From CAKVON01 sp902475665 (GTDB lineage Bacteria; Actinomycetota; Coriobacteriia; Coriobacteriales; Atopobiaceae), in NCBI GenBank assembly GCA_036321795.1, contig JAWQCY010000001.1, positions 580,355 to 644,354 of the forward strand: a stretch of DNA of 64,000 bases, in the 5' to 3' direction. Below, piece by piece: positions 49,746-59,454 of the stretch (the stretch's first letter is position 1; every line of letters begins with the position of its first letter). The notes below the pieces were generated by a model, which ran no database searches, was not told where the DNA came from, and was given only the letters and a program-made list of their open reading frames with translations. The position numbers and the translations under genes are program-made.

Positions 49746-52700
49746 CTACTCGCTGCGAAGCGCCTCGACGGGGTCGCGCCTGGATGCCTTGGACGCTGGG
49801 ATGATGCCCGCGACGACGGTCAGCACGACGCTGATCAGGATGAGCACGATTGCTGCCACGGGGGAGAGCTGCATGATGTCGGGCACGTCGTAGGTCGAGA
49901 GCACGACCGCGTTCACCGGCAGCGAAACAAGCTCGACCACGGCGATGGCAAACACGCCCGCCATCAGGCCCTCGATGAACGTCTCGGCGTTGAAGACGTT
50001 GGCGACGTTACGCTTGGAGGCACCCATCGCACGAAGGATGCCGATCTCCTTCTTGCGCTCGAGCACGCTGATGTAGGTGATGATGCCGATCATGATCGAG
50101 CTCACCACCAAGGAGATGCTCACGAACGCGATCAGGACGACGCTGATCATGTTGACGATGCTCGTGACGGACGACAGCAGCGACCCCATGACGTCGGAGT
50201 AGTTGATGGCCTGGTCCTTCTTGCCCTCCGCCTCCATCTTGTCGTTGTAGCCGTCGATCACCTCGAGCACGCGCTCCTTGGAGTCGAAGTCCTTGGGGTA
50301 GATCTTGATCTGCGTGGGCTTGTCCAGGTCGGCGCAACCGATCTTCTTGAGGTTGTTGTCGTAGGTTAGCTGGCTTGCTTGGGCGAAGTTGGTCATGAGT
50401 GACTGCAGGTCCGCCTGCGTCAGGTTGAAGTGGATGGCACTCCTGAACGCATCGGCGTCGACCGAGAAGGCGTCTTGGAGGTTGCCCGCCATCCCCGCCA
50501 TGGAGGACTGCATGCCCTGCGCGATCTGTGTGGAGAGCTGCGAGGCGAGCTCGCCGCCCGCCGCGGACATCTGCGCCTGGAGCTGGGCGGAAAGCTGCTG
50601 GGCCATGACCTGCGCGGCCTGGTTTACCAGGGCGGACATCTGCTGCTCGAGGTAGGGTGCCAGCTGCTCCTCCAGGTACTTGCGAGCGAGTTCGTCGGCA
50701 CTGCCGCCAAAGGCGTCGCCCAGGATCTTCTGGATCTGGTCGATCTTCTGGGCGACCTCCTTGCTCGCCAGGTATTCCTGCAGGTCTTTCGAGAAGTCCG
50801 TGTCGGGCGAGATGGACTCGCCGGGGTGCCTCTCGTACCACCAGGGCAGAAATCCCTGCCCGATCTGCGTCAGCAGCTCCTGCACGGCGGCACGGTCCTT
50901 CTCGTCAAGCGAACCCATGCCATCGAGGTCGGGCTTGGGCGCGCCCGCAAGCATCTTGAGGATGGTGTCCTGGCCGATGACGCCCGACAGCGCGGAGGGG
51001 TCGAGCTCGATCTTGCTCGCGTCGAAGCCGAGCTTTGAGGTGTCGATCGAAAGCGTCGAGAGATCAGGTGCGCTCGCCTGCAGGCGTGAGGCGTCGAACG
51101 AGAACGCGCGCCGCAGCGCGTCGGCGTCCACCGAGAAGATCGAGCCCATGTCGAAGGCGGACGAGGCGCCCTTCTGCAGTTCGTCGAAGGTCTTGCCCGT
51201 GAAGACGTCGACCTTGGGGTTGGCCATCTGCTGCTTGGCGATGTCGGAGCCCGAGGCGTCCTCGATCAGCTTGGTCGTGAGCGCGGGGGTGTACGCGACG
51301 CCCTCGACTAGCGGGCTGGACGAGGTCTGGCTGTTGGGGCGCACCACGCCCACCACGCGCACCTTGATGCCGTTGTCGATGGCGGCGGACATGAAGTCGG
51401 CGTCGCCCGACATGTCGGTCCAGGTGCCGCCCTCGGCGCGCTTGTACAGGTTGGGCTGCTCGACCACGGTGAAGCTCATCTTCAGGGCGTCGTCGTAGGT
51501 CAGCCTGACGTCGTTCTTGGGAGCCTCGACCTTCTTGTCCTGCGAGACGGACTCGACCATCTCGTCGAACTTCCTCTGGTCCAGAAGGCCCAGGGCATAC
51601 AGCGTGTAGTCGGTCAGCTTGCCGTTGTGGCCCAGGACCATCACACACTCGTCGTAGGCCTTGGGCCAGCGGCCCGCCAGCACGTCGTATTGGCTGTCGA
51701 GAAGTGCGTCGTTGTCGACCAGCTCCTGGAACGAGCTCGTGCTCGAGCCCATGCCCAGGCTCGAGAAGGCGTCCATGGTCGAGCCCGACTGCGTTCCCAT
51801 GGGCGAGCCCAGCTCCGCGGTCCCCTTGGACGGGTCGGAGTTGTAGAAGTGCGGTGTGATGCCGTAGCCGTAGGAGATCGCGCTCACGTGCTCGTCGATG
51901 TCGCCGCCGTTGCCGTCGAGGTAGCTCTTGAAGGAGCCCAGGTCGTTGCTCTTGATGGTGGCGAACATGTCCGAGACCATCGTGTCCACTGGGATCGCGT
52001 CCGAGCCCTTCGGGCTGTCGTCCGCGGCCTTGCCCGAGCCCGAGCCGGTGCCCATCTCGACCATCCTGCTCATGAAGTCGGACGAGGACTGGTTGATGGA
52101 GAGGGGGTAGGACGACATCGCGTCCTTCTCGGACTTCTCGATGTAGGCGTTGACCCCGTTGGAGAGCGCAAGGATCGCCGCGATGCCGATGATGCCGATC
52201 GAGCCGGCGAACGCGGTGAGGAAGGTGCGCCCCTTCTTGGTCATGAGGTTGTTGAACGATAGCTCGAGCGCCGTGGCAAACGACATCGACGCCTTGCCCT
52301 TGGTGCCGTCGCCGCGTATGGTCAAATTTGCCGTTTCACCAGCGGCTTGTTCGACGGGTTCGCGGCCCTTCTCAGTTGTGGTGGTGTTGTCGTCGGCGGG
52401 CGAGAAGGGCATGCTGTCGTCGGTTATGCGCCCGTCGGCCAGACGCACCGTGCGCGTGGCGTACTCGGCGGCCAGCTCGGGGTTGTGCGTGACCATGATG
52501 ACCAGGCGGTCGTTTGCGACCTCGCGCAGAAGGTCCATGATCTGCACGCCGGTCTTGCCGTCCAAGGCACCCGTGGGCTCGTCGGCAAGCACGATGTCGG
52601 GGTCGTTGACCAGCGCGCGGGCGATTGCCACGCGCTGCATCTGGCCGCCCGAGAGCTGGGCGGGGCGCTTGTCGGCATGCTCGGCCAGGCCCACTCGCGC

Positions 52701-53078
52701 GAGTGCCGCCGCCGCGCGCTCGCGGCGCTCGGCCGCGTCGACACCCGACAGCGTGAGCGCGAGCTCGACGTTGGAGAGCACGCTTTGGTGGGGGATGAGG
52801 TTGTAGCTCTGGAACACGAAGCCGATGTGGTGGTTGCGGTAGGTGTCCCAGTCGGCGTCGCGATAGCGCTTGGTCGAGACGCCGTTTACCAGGATGTCAC
52901 CCGAGTCTGCGTGGTCGAGCCCGCCCAGCACATTGAGGAAGGTCGTCTTGCCGGAGCCCGAGGGGCCCAGCACCGCGACGAACTCGTTGTCGCGAAACGC
53001 GATCGAGACCCCGTCGAGCGCGCGTTGCACGAAGTCGCCCGTCCTGTACGACTTGCGGATGTCCCTAACCTCGATCAC
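49746..53078 (-). CDS. ABC transporter, ATP-binding domain fused to FtsX-type permease
   Basis: A 1110-residue fusion. An N-terminal MacB/LolD-type ATPase carries Walker A GPSGSGKTT at 38-46, LSGGQMQRVAIARAL near 140 and Walker B VLADEPTGALD near 162. A first membrane helix near 285 precedes a very long (~550-residue) extracytoplasmic region including Gln/Ala-rich amphipathic stretches. Three helices with the FtsX ending follow at the C-terminus. Such type VII exporters drive extracytoplasmic work or peptide efflux. The GTG at 53078 begins at the conserved strand; the far longer upstream frame is antisense to the nitroreductase remnant. Confidence 0.88.
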   Translation of the reverse strand: MIEVRDIRKSYRTGDFVQRALDGVSIAFRDNEFVAVLGPSGSGKTTFLNVLGGLDHADSGDILVNGVSTKRYRDADWDTYRNHHIGFVFQSYNLIPHQSVLSNVELALTLSGVDAAERRERAAAALARVGLAEHADKRPAQLSGGQMQRVAIARALVNDPDIVLADEPTGALDGKTGVQIMDLLREVANDRLVIMVTHNPELAAEYATRTVRLADGRITDDSMPFSPADDNTTTTEKGREPVEQAAGETANLTIRGDGTKGKASMSFATALELSFNNLMTKKGRTFLTAFAGSIGIIGIAAILALSNGVNAYIEKSEKDAMSSYPLSINQSSSDFMSRMVEMGTGSGSGKAADDSPKGSDAIPVDTMVSDMFATIKSNDLGSFKSYLDGNGGDIDEHVSAISYGYGITPHFYNSDPSKGTAELGSPMGTQSGSTMDAFSSLGMGSSTSSFQELVDNDALLDSQYDVLAGRWPKAYDECVMVLGHNGKLTDYTLYALGLLDQRKFDEMVESVSQDKKVEAPKNDVRLTYDDALKMSFTVVEQPNLYKRAEGGTWTDMSGDADFMSAAIDNGIKVRVVGVVRPNSQTSSSPLVEGVAYTPALTTKLIEDASGSDIAKQQMANPKVDVFTGKTFDELQKGASSAFDMGSIFSVDADALRRAFSFDASRLQASAPDLSTLSIDTSKLGFDASKIELDPSALSGVIGQDTILKMLAGAPKPDLDGMGSLDEKDRAAVQELLTQIGQGFLPWWYERHPGESISPDTDFSKDLQEYLASKEVAQKIDQIQKILGDAFGGSADELARKYLEEQLAPYLEQQMSALVNQAAQVMAQQLSAQLQAQMSAAGGELASQLSTQIAQGMQSSMAGMAGNLQDAFSVDADAFRSAIHFNLTQADLQSLMTNFAQASQLTYDNNLKKIGCADLDKPTQIKIYPKDFDSKERVLEVIDGYNDKMEAEGKKDQAINYSDVMGSLLSSVTSIVNMISVVLIAFVSISLVVSSIMIGIITYISVLERKKEIGILRAMGASKRNVANVFNAETFIEGLMAGVFAIAVVELVSLPVNAVVLSTYDVPDIMQLSPVAAIVLILISVVLTVVAGIIPASKASRRDPVEALRSE

Positions 53079-53221
53079 GTGCGCCTGCCTCTCGTCGCAG
53101 CTGTGCCAAACTGCTACTTGATACCCAAAAAACTCTACTGCCGCACGGTTTGCAGCGAAGTGACTCCTGTCATTTACTTGCGCGCTCCCATGTGCGGCGA
53201 AGGCCAAGGGAGGAGCACCGT

Positions 53222-53641
53222 ATGACCATCGCGCAGGGGCGCCCGCAGCCCGAAGGCGCCCAGCCCGCCTGCGACCGTCCCGCCACGCCCACGATCGGCG
53301 AGCTGTGGTCGCGCCGATCGGTTCGCGCCTACACCGACGAGCCCGTCTCGCCGCAGGACGAGCGGCAGATCCTGCTGGCTGCCTGCCAGGCGCCCACCGC
53401 GGGTAATCAGCAGCTCGCCCGCCCCAAGCCGCGTAGGTTCGACCTGTCCGACGTCGTCTTCGAGGACCGCTACCGCGACCCGTCCGACGACGAGTTGCGA
53501 GACGCCCTCGCGTGCAAGCAGGGCCATGCCGCCGACCACGACGAGTGGGTGCGCGCCTTCTGCGAGCGCAAGTGGAACTCCGGCTTCTCCCGCGAGATGA
53601 CTCGCTCCGTCGAGGTCTGGCTGGACGGTTTCGAGCGCTAG
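53222..53641 (+). pseudogene. Nitroreductase remnant with internal in-frame deletion
   Basis: A 139-residue frame. Residues 28-65 read as a nitroreductase N-terminus (RRSVRAYTDEPVSPQDERQI and APTAGNQQ). The sequence then jumps to RPKPRRFDLSDVVFEDRYR, which in intact family members (about 180-240 residues) belongs near the C-terminus. The middle, holding most FMN-binding and dimer residues, is missing, so the enzyme cannot be functional as known. The start has GGAGGAGC upstream. The reading frame survives, so the deletion is probably recent. Confidence 0.7.
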
Positions 53642-53823
53642 GTGCGGCGCGCCGGGGCGCCGTGTTGCCGCCTTGGCATTCTCGCGTCCCCACACTCGGC
53701 AAGATGCGGCCCAATTGCGAGCAACCCGGGCGCAGGCGACCCGTACTTCTCGGTAGTAGAATCTTGCTCGACAAGCCATAACGCGACCGTACGCGCGTCG
53801 CGCCCGCGAGAAGGGGGAGTCCC

Positions 53824-54873
53824 ATGCAGCCCATCCGCTTTGCGACCATCGGAACCAGCCACATCGCCGAGGTCTTCATGGACGCGGCGTCCCAGCTGCC
53901 CGAAGACGTCGAGTACGTCGCCTGCTACTCGCGCACGATGGAGAAGGCCCGCGAGTTCGGCGAGGCACACGGCGCCCGCCTGTTCTTCGACGACCTCGAT
54001 GCGCTCGCCTCCTGCGACGAGGTCGACGCCGTCTACATCGCCACGCCCAACACGCTCCACCGCGAGCAGGCCATCCGCATGCTGCGCGCGGGCAAGCACG
54101 TCCTTCTGGAGAAGCCCTTCTGCCCGACGCTGGCCGAGGCGCGCGAGGTGTTCGAGGCGGCCCATGCCTCCGGCGCCCTGGTGATGGAGGCCATGCGCTC
54201 GATCCACGACCCCGGCTTCGCCGCCACGCGCGACGCGATTGACAAGATCGGCCCCGTGCGCCAGGCCACGATTCGCTTCTCCAAGTTCTCCGGCCGCTGG
54301 GAGCTGCTGCAGTCCGGCCAGACCCCGTCGTGCTTCGACCCCAGGCGCGCCGGCGGCTCGCTCACCGACATCGGCATCTACACGGTCGAGTTCATGGTCG
54401 CCCTTTTCGGCATGCCCAAGGCCGTCAGCGCGATGGGCGTCATGCACGAGGTCCCCGCCTACCCGGCCGACTCTCCCTACCACCTGACCGACGTCTCCGG
54501 CCAGGCCCTGCTCAAGTACGACGGCATGGTCGGCAACCTCGTGTGGGGCAAGGTCTCCGACAACCACATCCCCTCCGAGATCCAGGGCGAGAGGGGCACG
54601 GTGCTCGTGACCACCGAGTCCGACCCGCGCGAGGTCACGCTCGTGGTGCCCAAGCCCATCACGGGTGCCTGGGGCACGGGCGAGGGCGTGGCGCACAAGA
54701 TCGACGTGCCCGACGTCCCCAACAACATTCGCAGCGAGCTCGAGGACTTCGTGCGCTGCATCCGCGGCCAGGAGCCGCTGGTGCTCGGCGTCGACCAGGC
54801 CGAGCACGTGACCCTGCAGTCGCTCGAGGTCATGGACGAGATTCGCTCCCAGCTCGGCGTCGTCTTCGAATAG
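53824..54873 (+). CDS. Gfo/Idh/MocA-family oxidoreductase
   Basis: A 349-residue protein. The N-terminal Rossmann start IRFATIGTSHIAEVFMDA is near 3-20, VDAVYIATPNTLHREQAIRML near 65-85 and GKHVLLEKPFCPTLAEA near 88-104 (Glu-Lys-Pro with catalytic Lys). The C-terminal domain has RAGGSLTDIGIYTV. It oxidises or reduces sugar or cyclitol substrates with NAD(P). The GGT/GG-SH change in the dinucleotide motif is minor. The substrate is unknown. The ATG has AAGGGGG upstream. Confidence 0.85.
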   Translation: MQPIRFATIGTSHIAEVFMDAASQLPEDVEYVACYSRTMEKAREFGEAHGARLFFDDLDALASCDEVDAVYIATPNTLHREQAIRMLRAGKHVLLEKPFCPTLAEAREVFEAAHASGALVMEAMRSIHDPGFAATRDAIDKIGPVRQATIRFSKFSGRWELLQSGQTPSCFDPRRAGGSLTDIGIYTVEFMVALFGMPKAVSAMGVMHEVPAYPADSPYHLTDVSGQALLKYDGMVGNLVWGKVSDNHIPSEIQGERGTVLVTTESDPREVTLVVPKPITGAWGTGEGVAHKIDVPDVPNNIRSELEDFVRCIRGQEPLVLGVDQAEHVTLQSLEVMDEIRSQLGVVFE

Positions 54874-54898
54874 CCTGCCGAGAAGTGCCGCGAGGCAG

Positions 54899-55876
54899 TT
54901 AGGCCATGGGGTAGGGAATCTCCACGGCGCCCGGGAAGTCCTTGATCGGGGCGCTGGCCTCGTGGGCGTAGTGGCTCACCTGGTCCACGATCAGGCGGTT
55001 GACGCCGCACAGGGTCTCGGCGTGGTAGCTCGTGACGCGGTCGGCCATCGGGTCGCCGTCGATCTGCAGGGGGATGGGCTCGCTCGAGACGACGTCGACC
55101 ACGCGGCCGCGGAAGCTCTCGATGCGCGGGCGACCACGACGCTTGCCAGTCTTGTCGAACAGCGCGACGGCGATGGGCTGCAGCAAGTCGGTGGCCTGCT
55201 GGCCCTCGAGGACGATGACATCGAGCATGCCGTCGGTCATCGTGTTGTCGGGAACGACCTCGATGTCGTTCTGGATCATCGCGTTGTTCGCGACGATGCA
55301 CGAGATGCCCTCGCGCACGTGCGTCACGCCGTCGACCGTGATGGTGAACTTCGAGACGGTGGGCTTGAGGTTGGTCACCGCGGCGGCAAAGTAGGCGGCC
55401 TCGCCCATGGACTGCTTGTTGCCCGCCGCGGTGCGCATGATCTCGGCGTCGTAGCCGGTGCCGCTCATGAGGCAGAAGCCCTTGGTCCTGCGTTCGCCGT
55501 TCGCGCCGGTCCAGCTCATCTCGCCAAGGTCGCTGCGGATGGTGCGACCCTCTCGGCACGCGGCCGCGATCGAGGCGGGCTCGGGGGCGTTGCCCAGGTT
55601 GAGGAAGAGCAGGTTGGACGTGCCGGAGGGAAAGACGCAGGTGGGGACGTCGCGGCCGCGCAGCTCGTACAGAAGCGAGGCCATGGTGCCGTCACCGCCG
55701 GACAAAACCACCAGATCGAAGTCCTCGGCGTCCGCGAGCACCTGGTCGGGAGTGAAGTCCGTGGCGGGGCAGCGCATGAGCGCCTCGTCGCCCGCCTCGA
55801 GAAGGGCACGCTGGAACTCGTAGATGGCGTTGGAGCCGAAGCCGGAACGCTGGTTGTGAATGATGAGTGCACGCAT
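54899..55876 (-). CDS. Diacylglycerol/lipid kinase family protein (YegS/DgkB-like)
   Basis: A 325-residue protein: IIHNQRSGFGSNAIYEF at 5-21, the ATP-binding LVVLSGGDGTMASLLYELRG near 54-73 and FPSGTSNLLFLNLG near 83-96, the usual catalytic-domain motifs of the family, followed by GTGYDAEIMRTA. Family members phosphorylate diacylglycerol or related lipids at the membrane. The ATG has GGGGAGG upstream. It is divergent from RNase D. Confidence 0.85.
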   Translation of the reverse strand: MRALIIHNQRSGFGSNAIYEFQRALLEAGDEALMRCPATDFTPDQVLADAEDFDLVVLSGGDGTMASLLYELRGRDVPTCVFPSGTSNLLFLNLGNAPEPASIAAACREGRTIRSDLGEMSWTGANGERRTKGFCLMSGTGYDAEIMRTAAGNKQSMGEAAYFAAAVTNLKPTVSKFTITVDGVTHVREGISCIVANNAMIQNDIEVVPDNTMTDGMLDVIVLEGQQATDLLQPIAVALFDKTGKRRGRPRIESFRGRVVDVVSSEPIPLQIDGDPMADRVTSYHAETLCGVNRLIVDQVSHYAHEASAPIKDFPGAVEIPYPMA

Positions 55877-56049
55877 GTGCTGGACCTCCCCGTCTGCCGT
55901 GGGCGAGCGGCACGCCCGTTGGCTATCATACGTAGTGCCCAGAAAGGAGCGGGAAACGTTCCCGGGCAGGGCGCATGCGCGCCCGCTGGCTTTTCAATAA
56001 CGCATGGTATCGCTTTTACCCACCATGCTCGAACGACCAAAGGGGTCTT

Positions 56050-57183
56050 GTGTACATCTCCAAACCCGACGAGCTTGCAACCTTTCTCGAGCGCGCAAAG
56101 TCCCAGCGCGTCATCGCAGTCGACACCGAGTTCCTTCGCGAGAAGACCTTCCACCCGCGCCTGTGCCTGCTGCAGATCGGCCTGCCCACGGGGGAGTGCG
56201 TCGCGATCGACCCCATCCTGCTCGATGACCTCTCGGGTGTCGCCGCCCTCATGAGTGACGACTCCATCACGAAGGTCTTCCACGCCTGCGGCCAGGACCT
56301 CGAGGTCATCAACCACGCGCTTGGCTGTACCATCGCCCCGGTGTTCGACACGCAGCTCGCGGCGGCCTTCCTGGGCCATCGCATGCAGCTCGGCTATGGC
56401 GCGCTGGTCGAGGCCTACACCGGCAAGCACCTGCCCAAGGCCGCCTCGCTCACCGACTGGTCGCGCCGCCCGCTCGACGCCGAGCAGCTCGAGTACGCCG
56501 AGGATGACGTGCGCTACCTGCCGGGCATCTACCGCAAGATGGTCGACGAGCTCGTCGCCCGCAACCGCCTGGGCTGGGTCACCCCCGAGCTCGAGGAGGC
56601 AACAAGCCCCGCCCACTACCTGCACGACTCGCGCCGAGCCTTTCGCAAGCTCAAGCGCTCCGGCTCGCTCACCCGCAGGCAGCTTGCCATCGCCCGCGAG
56701 GTCTGCGCCTGGCGAGACGACCAGGCGGAGCGTCGCGACATCCCGCGCAAGTGGGTCCTGTCCGACGAGGCCGTGGTCGAGGCCTGCAAGCTCGCCCCCA
56801 AGACCGTCGAGCGCCTGCGCAGGATCCGCGGCACCGAGCAGCTCTCCTCGCGCGACGCCGACGCCGTCGTGCATGCCGTACGCGTCGGCGTCGAGTGCCG
56901 TCCCGACGACATGCCCGTGGTCGAGCGCCACGCCAGGCCCTCGGCCGACCTCGAGAGCGTCATCGACCTCATGTACGCGCTGGTGCGCCTCGTCTCCGAG
57001 AAGAGCGGCATTGCTACGCAGCTGATCGCCACCCGTGAGGACCTGCACGATTTCGTCACCAAGCCCGAGCGCTCCCGCCTTTCGTCCGGCTGGCGCCGCG
57101 AGCTCGTCGGCGACCTTCTCGCCAGTCTGCTCGACGGCCAGGTCGGCCTGACGGTCAAGGACGGTCGCGTGGAGACCCTGTGA
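56050..57183 (+). CDS. rnd: Ribonuclease D (DEDD 3'-5' exoribonuclease with HRDC domain)
   Basis: A 377-residue protein. Exo I VIAVDTEFLREKTFHPRLCLLQI near 18-40, Exo II HACGQDLEVI near 78 and Exo III YAEDDVRYLPGIYRKM near 155 supply the DEDDy residues. A C-terminal HRDC-like domain (DIPRKWVLSDEAVVEA onward) follows. It trims tRNA and structured RNA 3' ends. The GTG at 56050 follows AAAGGGG; longer reading adds 25 unlikely residues. Confidence 0.87.
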   Translation: MYISKPDELATFLERAKSQRVIAVDTEFLREKTFHPRLCLLQIGLPTGECVAIDPILLDDLSGVAALMSDDSITKVFHACGQDLEVINHALGCTIAPVFDTQLAAAFLGHRMQLGYGALVEAYTGKHLPKAASLTDWSRRPLDAEQLEYAEDDVRYLPGIYRKMVDELVARNRLGWVTPELEEATSPAHYLHDSRRAFRKLKRSGSLTRRQLAIAREVCAWRDDQAERRDIPRKWVLSDEAVVEACKLAPKTVERLRRIRGTEQLSSRDADAVVHAVRVGVECRPDDMPVVERHARPSADLESVIDLMYALVRLVSEKSGIATQLIATREDLHDFVTKPERSRLSSGWRRELVGDLLASLLDGQVGLTVKDGRVETL

Positions 57184-57257
57184 TGTCTATTCGTGTCCGC
57201 CCGTTGGGGTAGAACTGCAGAGAAGAACAGACCCGATTCCCCCGAACGGAGGGGCGC

Positions 57258-57926
57258 ATGAACCCCCAGTACTTCCTGCTTGTCATCGTGTCCACGATCC
57301 TCGGCCTGGCCACGCAGTCCTACATCAAGCGCACCTACGCGCGCTGGAGCAACGTTCCCGTCAACACCGGCGAGACGGGCGCCGAGGTCGCGCGCCGCAT
57401 GCTTGCCAGCGAGGGCGCGCCCGAGGTCGGCATCGCCAGCGTTTCCGGAACACTCACCGACTACTACGACCCGCGCGACAACAAGCTGCACCTCTCGCAC
57501 GACAACATGGCCGGCGGCTCTGTCGCCTCCGTCGCGGTTGCCTGCCACGAGGCCGGCCATGCCGTCCAGAACGCCCGCTCCTACGCGCCGATGCGCATCC
57601 GCGCGGCCCTGGTCCCCGTCGTCAACGCAGCCTCCAGCGCCTGGATGCTCGTGTTCTTCATGGGCGTCGCCCTCAACCTTGCCGGCATGGTCAAGCTTGC
57701 GATCATCCTGTTCTCGTTCTCCGTCATCTTCCAGCTGGTCACGCTTCCGGTCGAGTTCGACGCCTCCAGGCGCGCGGTCGAGTACATCTCGAGTTGCGGC
57801 CTCGGGGCCACGGCCCAGAAGGGCGCGCGTCAGGTGCTCGTGGCCGCCGCCCTGACCTATGTCGCCGCCGCGCTCGTTTCGGTCCTGCAGCTGCTATACC
57901 TGCTCGGCCAGTCTGATAGGCGCTAG
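57258..57926 (+). CDS. Zinc metallopeptidase, YugP family
   Basis: A 222-residue protein. An N-terminal helix (about 5-20) is followed by SVSGTLTDYYDPRDNKLHLS and the zinc motif ACHEAGHAVQ (HEAGH at 97-101), then two more hydrophobic helices near 118-160 and one near the C-terminus. This matches the membrane-embedded YugP family of unknown substrate. GGAGGGG precedes the ATG. It lies three bases before xseA. Confidence 0.82.
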   Translation: MNPQYFLLVIVSTILGLATQSYIKRTYARWSNVPVNTGETGAEVARRMLASEGAPEVGIASVSGTLTDYYDPRDNKLHLSHDNMAGGSVASVAVACHEAGHAVQNARSYAPMRIRAALVPVVNAASSAWMLVFFMGVALNLAGMVKLAIILFSFSVIFQLVTLPVEFDASRRAVEYISSCGLGATAQKGARQVLVAAALTYVAAALVSVLQLLYLLGQSDRR

Positions 57927-57929
57927 GCG

Positions 57930-59393
57930 ATGGCGGGTATCGCAGACAAGTCGCCGGCACTTACGGTGAGCGAGGCCGTCGGCCTTGCCTCTCGCGCCGT
58001 CGGGGCGCTTCCCACGCTTACCGTCACCGGCGAGGTCACCGGATATCGCGGCCCCAACGCGAGGTCGGGCCACTACTACTTCGACGTGAAGGACGAGTCC
58101 TGCGTCATGAGCGTCAAGCTCTGGAGGGGCGTCTTCGAGAAGGCCCCCCTCGAGCTTCGAGACGGCCTCAGGGTCCAGATGACGGGCACGTTCAGCGTCT
58201 ACGAGCAGCAGGGCTCGCTCGGCTTTGTCGTCAAGACCATCAGGCGTGCGGGCGAGGGCGACCTTTTGGCCCAGCTCGCGGAGCTCAGGCGCAGGCTGCG
58301 CACCGAGGGTCTGATGGACGACGCCCGCAAGCGACCCATACCCCGCTTTTGCGAACGCATCTGCGTGGTTACCTCGCTGTCCGGAAGCGTCCTGTTCGAC
58401 GTCAAGCGCACCCTCGCGCGCCGCAACCCACTGGTCGAGATTCAGGAGGTCAACTGCGCCACGCAGGGCGAGCATGCCCCCGCGACCATCATCCGCGCCC
58501 TCGACGTTGCCGCCGCGGCTCAACCCGACTGCATCCTGCTGGTTCGTGGCGGCGGCTCCACCGAGAACCTCATGCCCTTCAACGACGAGGGCGTTGCACG
58601 CGCGGTCGCTGCCTGTCCCGTGCCGGTGATCGTTGCGGTCGGTCACGAGGACGACAGCTGCATCTGCGAGGACGTGGCGGACAGGCGCTGCTCGACGCCC
58701 ACGGCGGCCGCCGAGTCGGTCGCACCCGCCCTCGACGAGATCGTCGAGTCCATCAACGCCCGTCACCAGCGTCTAGCTTCCGCCCTGTCGGGATTCGTCT
58801 CGAGCTCCGCTACCGAGCTCGACTCGTGCGCGCGTCGTGGCGACCTTGCCATGCGCTCGCTTTTGGCCCAAAGGAAGACGGCGCTCGAAGGGCTTGCCGC
58901 CTCGCACGTGCTTCGGGACCCGTCCGCCATCGTCACTGATCGTGTGGATGCGCTTGCCCAGAGCGAACAGCGCCTGTTGGACGCCCTTCCGCGCCAGGTG
59001 GACCTTCTTGTCCATAACACGTCGCTTGTCGCTGACAGGCTCGAGTCGTGCTCTGTCAGGCTGACCAAGCCCTTCTCGGCAGAAGCCGTTCGCATGAGTG
59101 TGTCTTTGGCCGCCTGTGGCCGCAGGCTGCTCGTGCCGTACCGCGACGAGGTGGGGCATGCCGCAAAGATGCTTGATGCCTACTCGCCGCTCGGCGTGCT
59201 CAGTCGTGGTTACGCCATCGTTCGCGACGCGGCCGGCCATGTCGTGACGGACGCGACGTCCATGTCGGCGGGCGATGGCATGAGCGTCATGCTCGCCCAC
59301 GGCTCGGTCGACGCCACCGTCACGGGTGCGCACGTCGAGGACGGCCGTCCTGCCGAGAAGAACCCTGAGAAGGGCTCCGAGAAGAACCATTAG
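57930..59393 (+). CDS. xseA: Exodeoxyribonuclease VII large subunit
   Basis: A 487-residue protein. The N-terminal OB fold includes LTVTGEVTGYRGPNARSGHYYFDVKD near 30-55; the conserved nuclease region carries PDCILLVRGGGSTENLMPFNDE near 194-215 and VIVAVGHEDDSCICEDVAD with RCSTPTAAAE near 232-258. The long helical C-terminus binds several XseB copies. The enzyme degrades single-stranded DNA. The ATG lies three bases after the YugP-like gene and xseB follows 61 bases on. Confidence 0.92.
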   Translation: MAGIADKSPALTVSEAVGLASRAVGALPTLTVTGEVTGYRGPNARSGHYYFDVKDESCVMSVKLWRGVFEKAPLELRDGLRVQMTGTFSVYEQQGSLGFVVKTIRRAGEGDLLAQLAELRRRLRTEGLMDDARKRPIPRFCERICVVTSLSGSVLFDVKRTLARRNPLVEIQEVNCATQGEHAPATIIRALDVAAAAQPDCILLVRGGGSTENLMPFNDEGVARAVAACPVPVIVAVGHEDDSCICEDVADRRCSTPTAAAESVAPALDEIVESINARHQRLASALSGFVSSSATELDSCARRGDLAMRSLLAQRKTALEGLAASHVLRDPSAIVTDRVDALAQSEQRLLDALPRQVDLLVHNTSLVADRLESCSVRLTKPFSAEAVRMSVSLAACGRRLLVPYRDEVGHAAKMLDAYSPLGVLSRGYAIVRDAAGHVVTDATSMSAGDGMSVMLAHGSVDATVTGAHVEDGRPAEKNPEKGSEKNH

Positions 59394-59454
59394 CCGTACG
59401 GCAACAAACCAGCAATTCAACGATTCGGCACCGGGTGCCGAGAGGGGAGACCCA

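Larger units (their letters stand above)
3310..59360. repeat. Dispersed 10-mer TGCCGAGAAG, 21 exact copies found
   Basis: Exact copies, plus-strand orientation, start at 3310, 5011, 9128, 10558, 34207, 38464, 46602, 54876 and 59351. Reverse-orientation copies (CTTCTCGGCA) start at 4430, 7285, 15308, 16573, 26967, 30116, 32768, 34177, 39092, 41460, 49009 and 59072. Variants with one change are common (9537, 53744, 60153, 60170). Nine exact copies lie between genes. A G/T then G/A/C-C often follows. Confidence 0.8.

Noticed and set aside
53079..53879. A 267-residue N-terminal extension of the fused ABC transporter
   Set aside because: It is basic low-complexity sequence lying antisense to the nitroreductase remnant, and the ATPase domain begins at the GTG at 53078.
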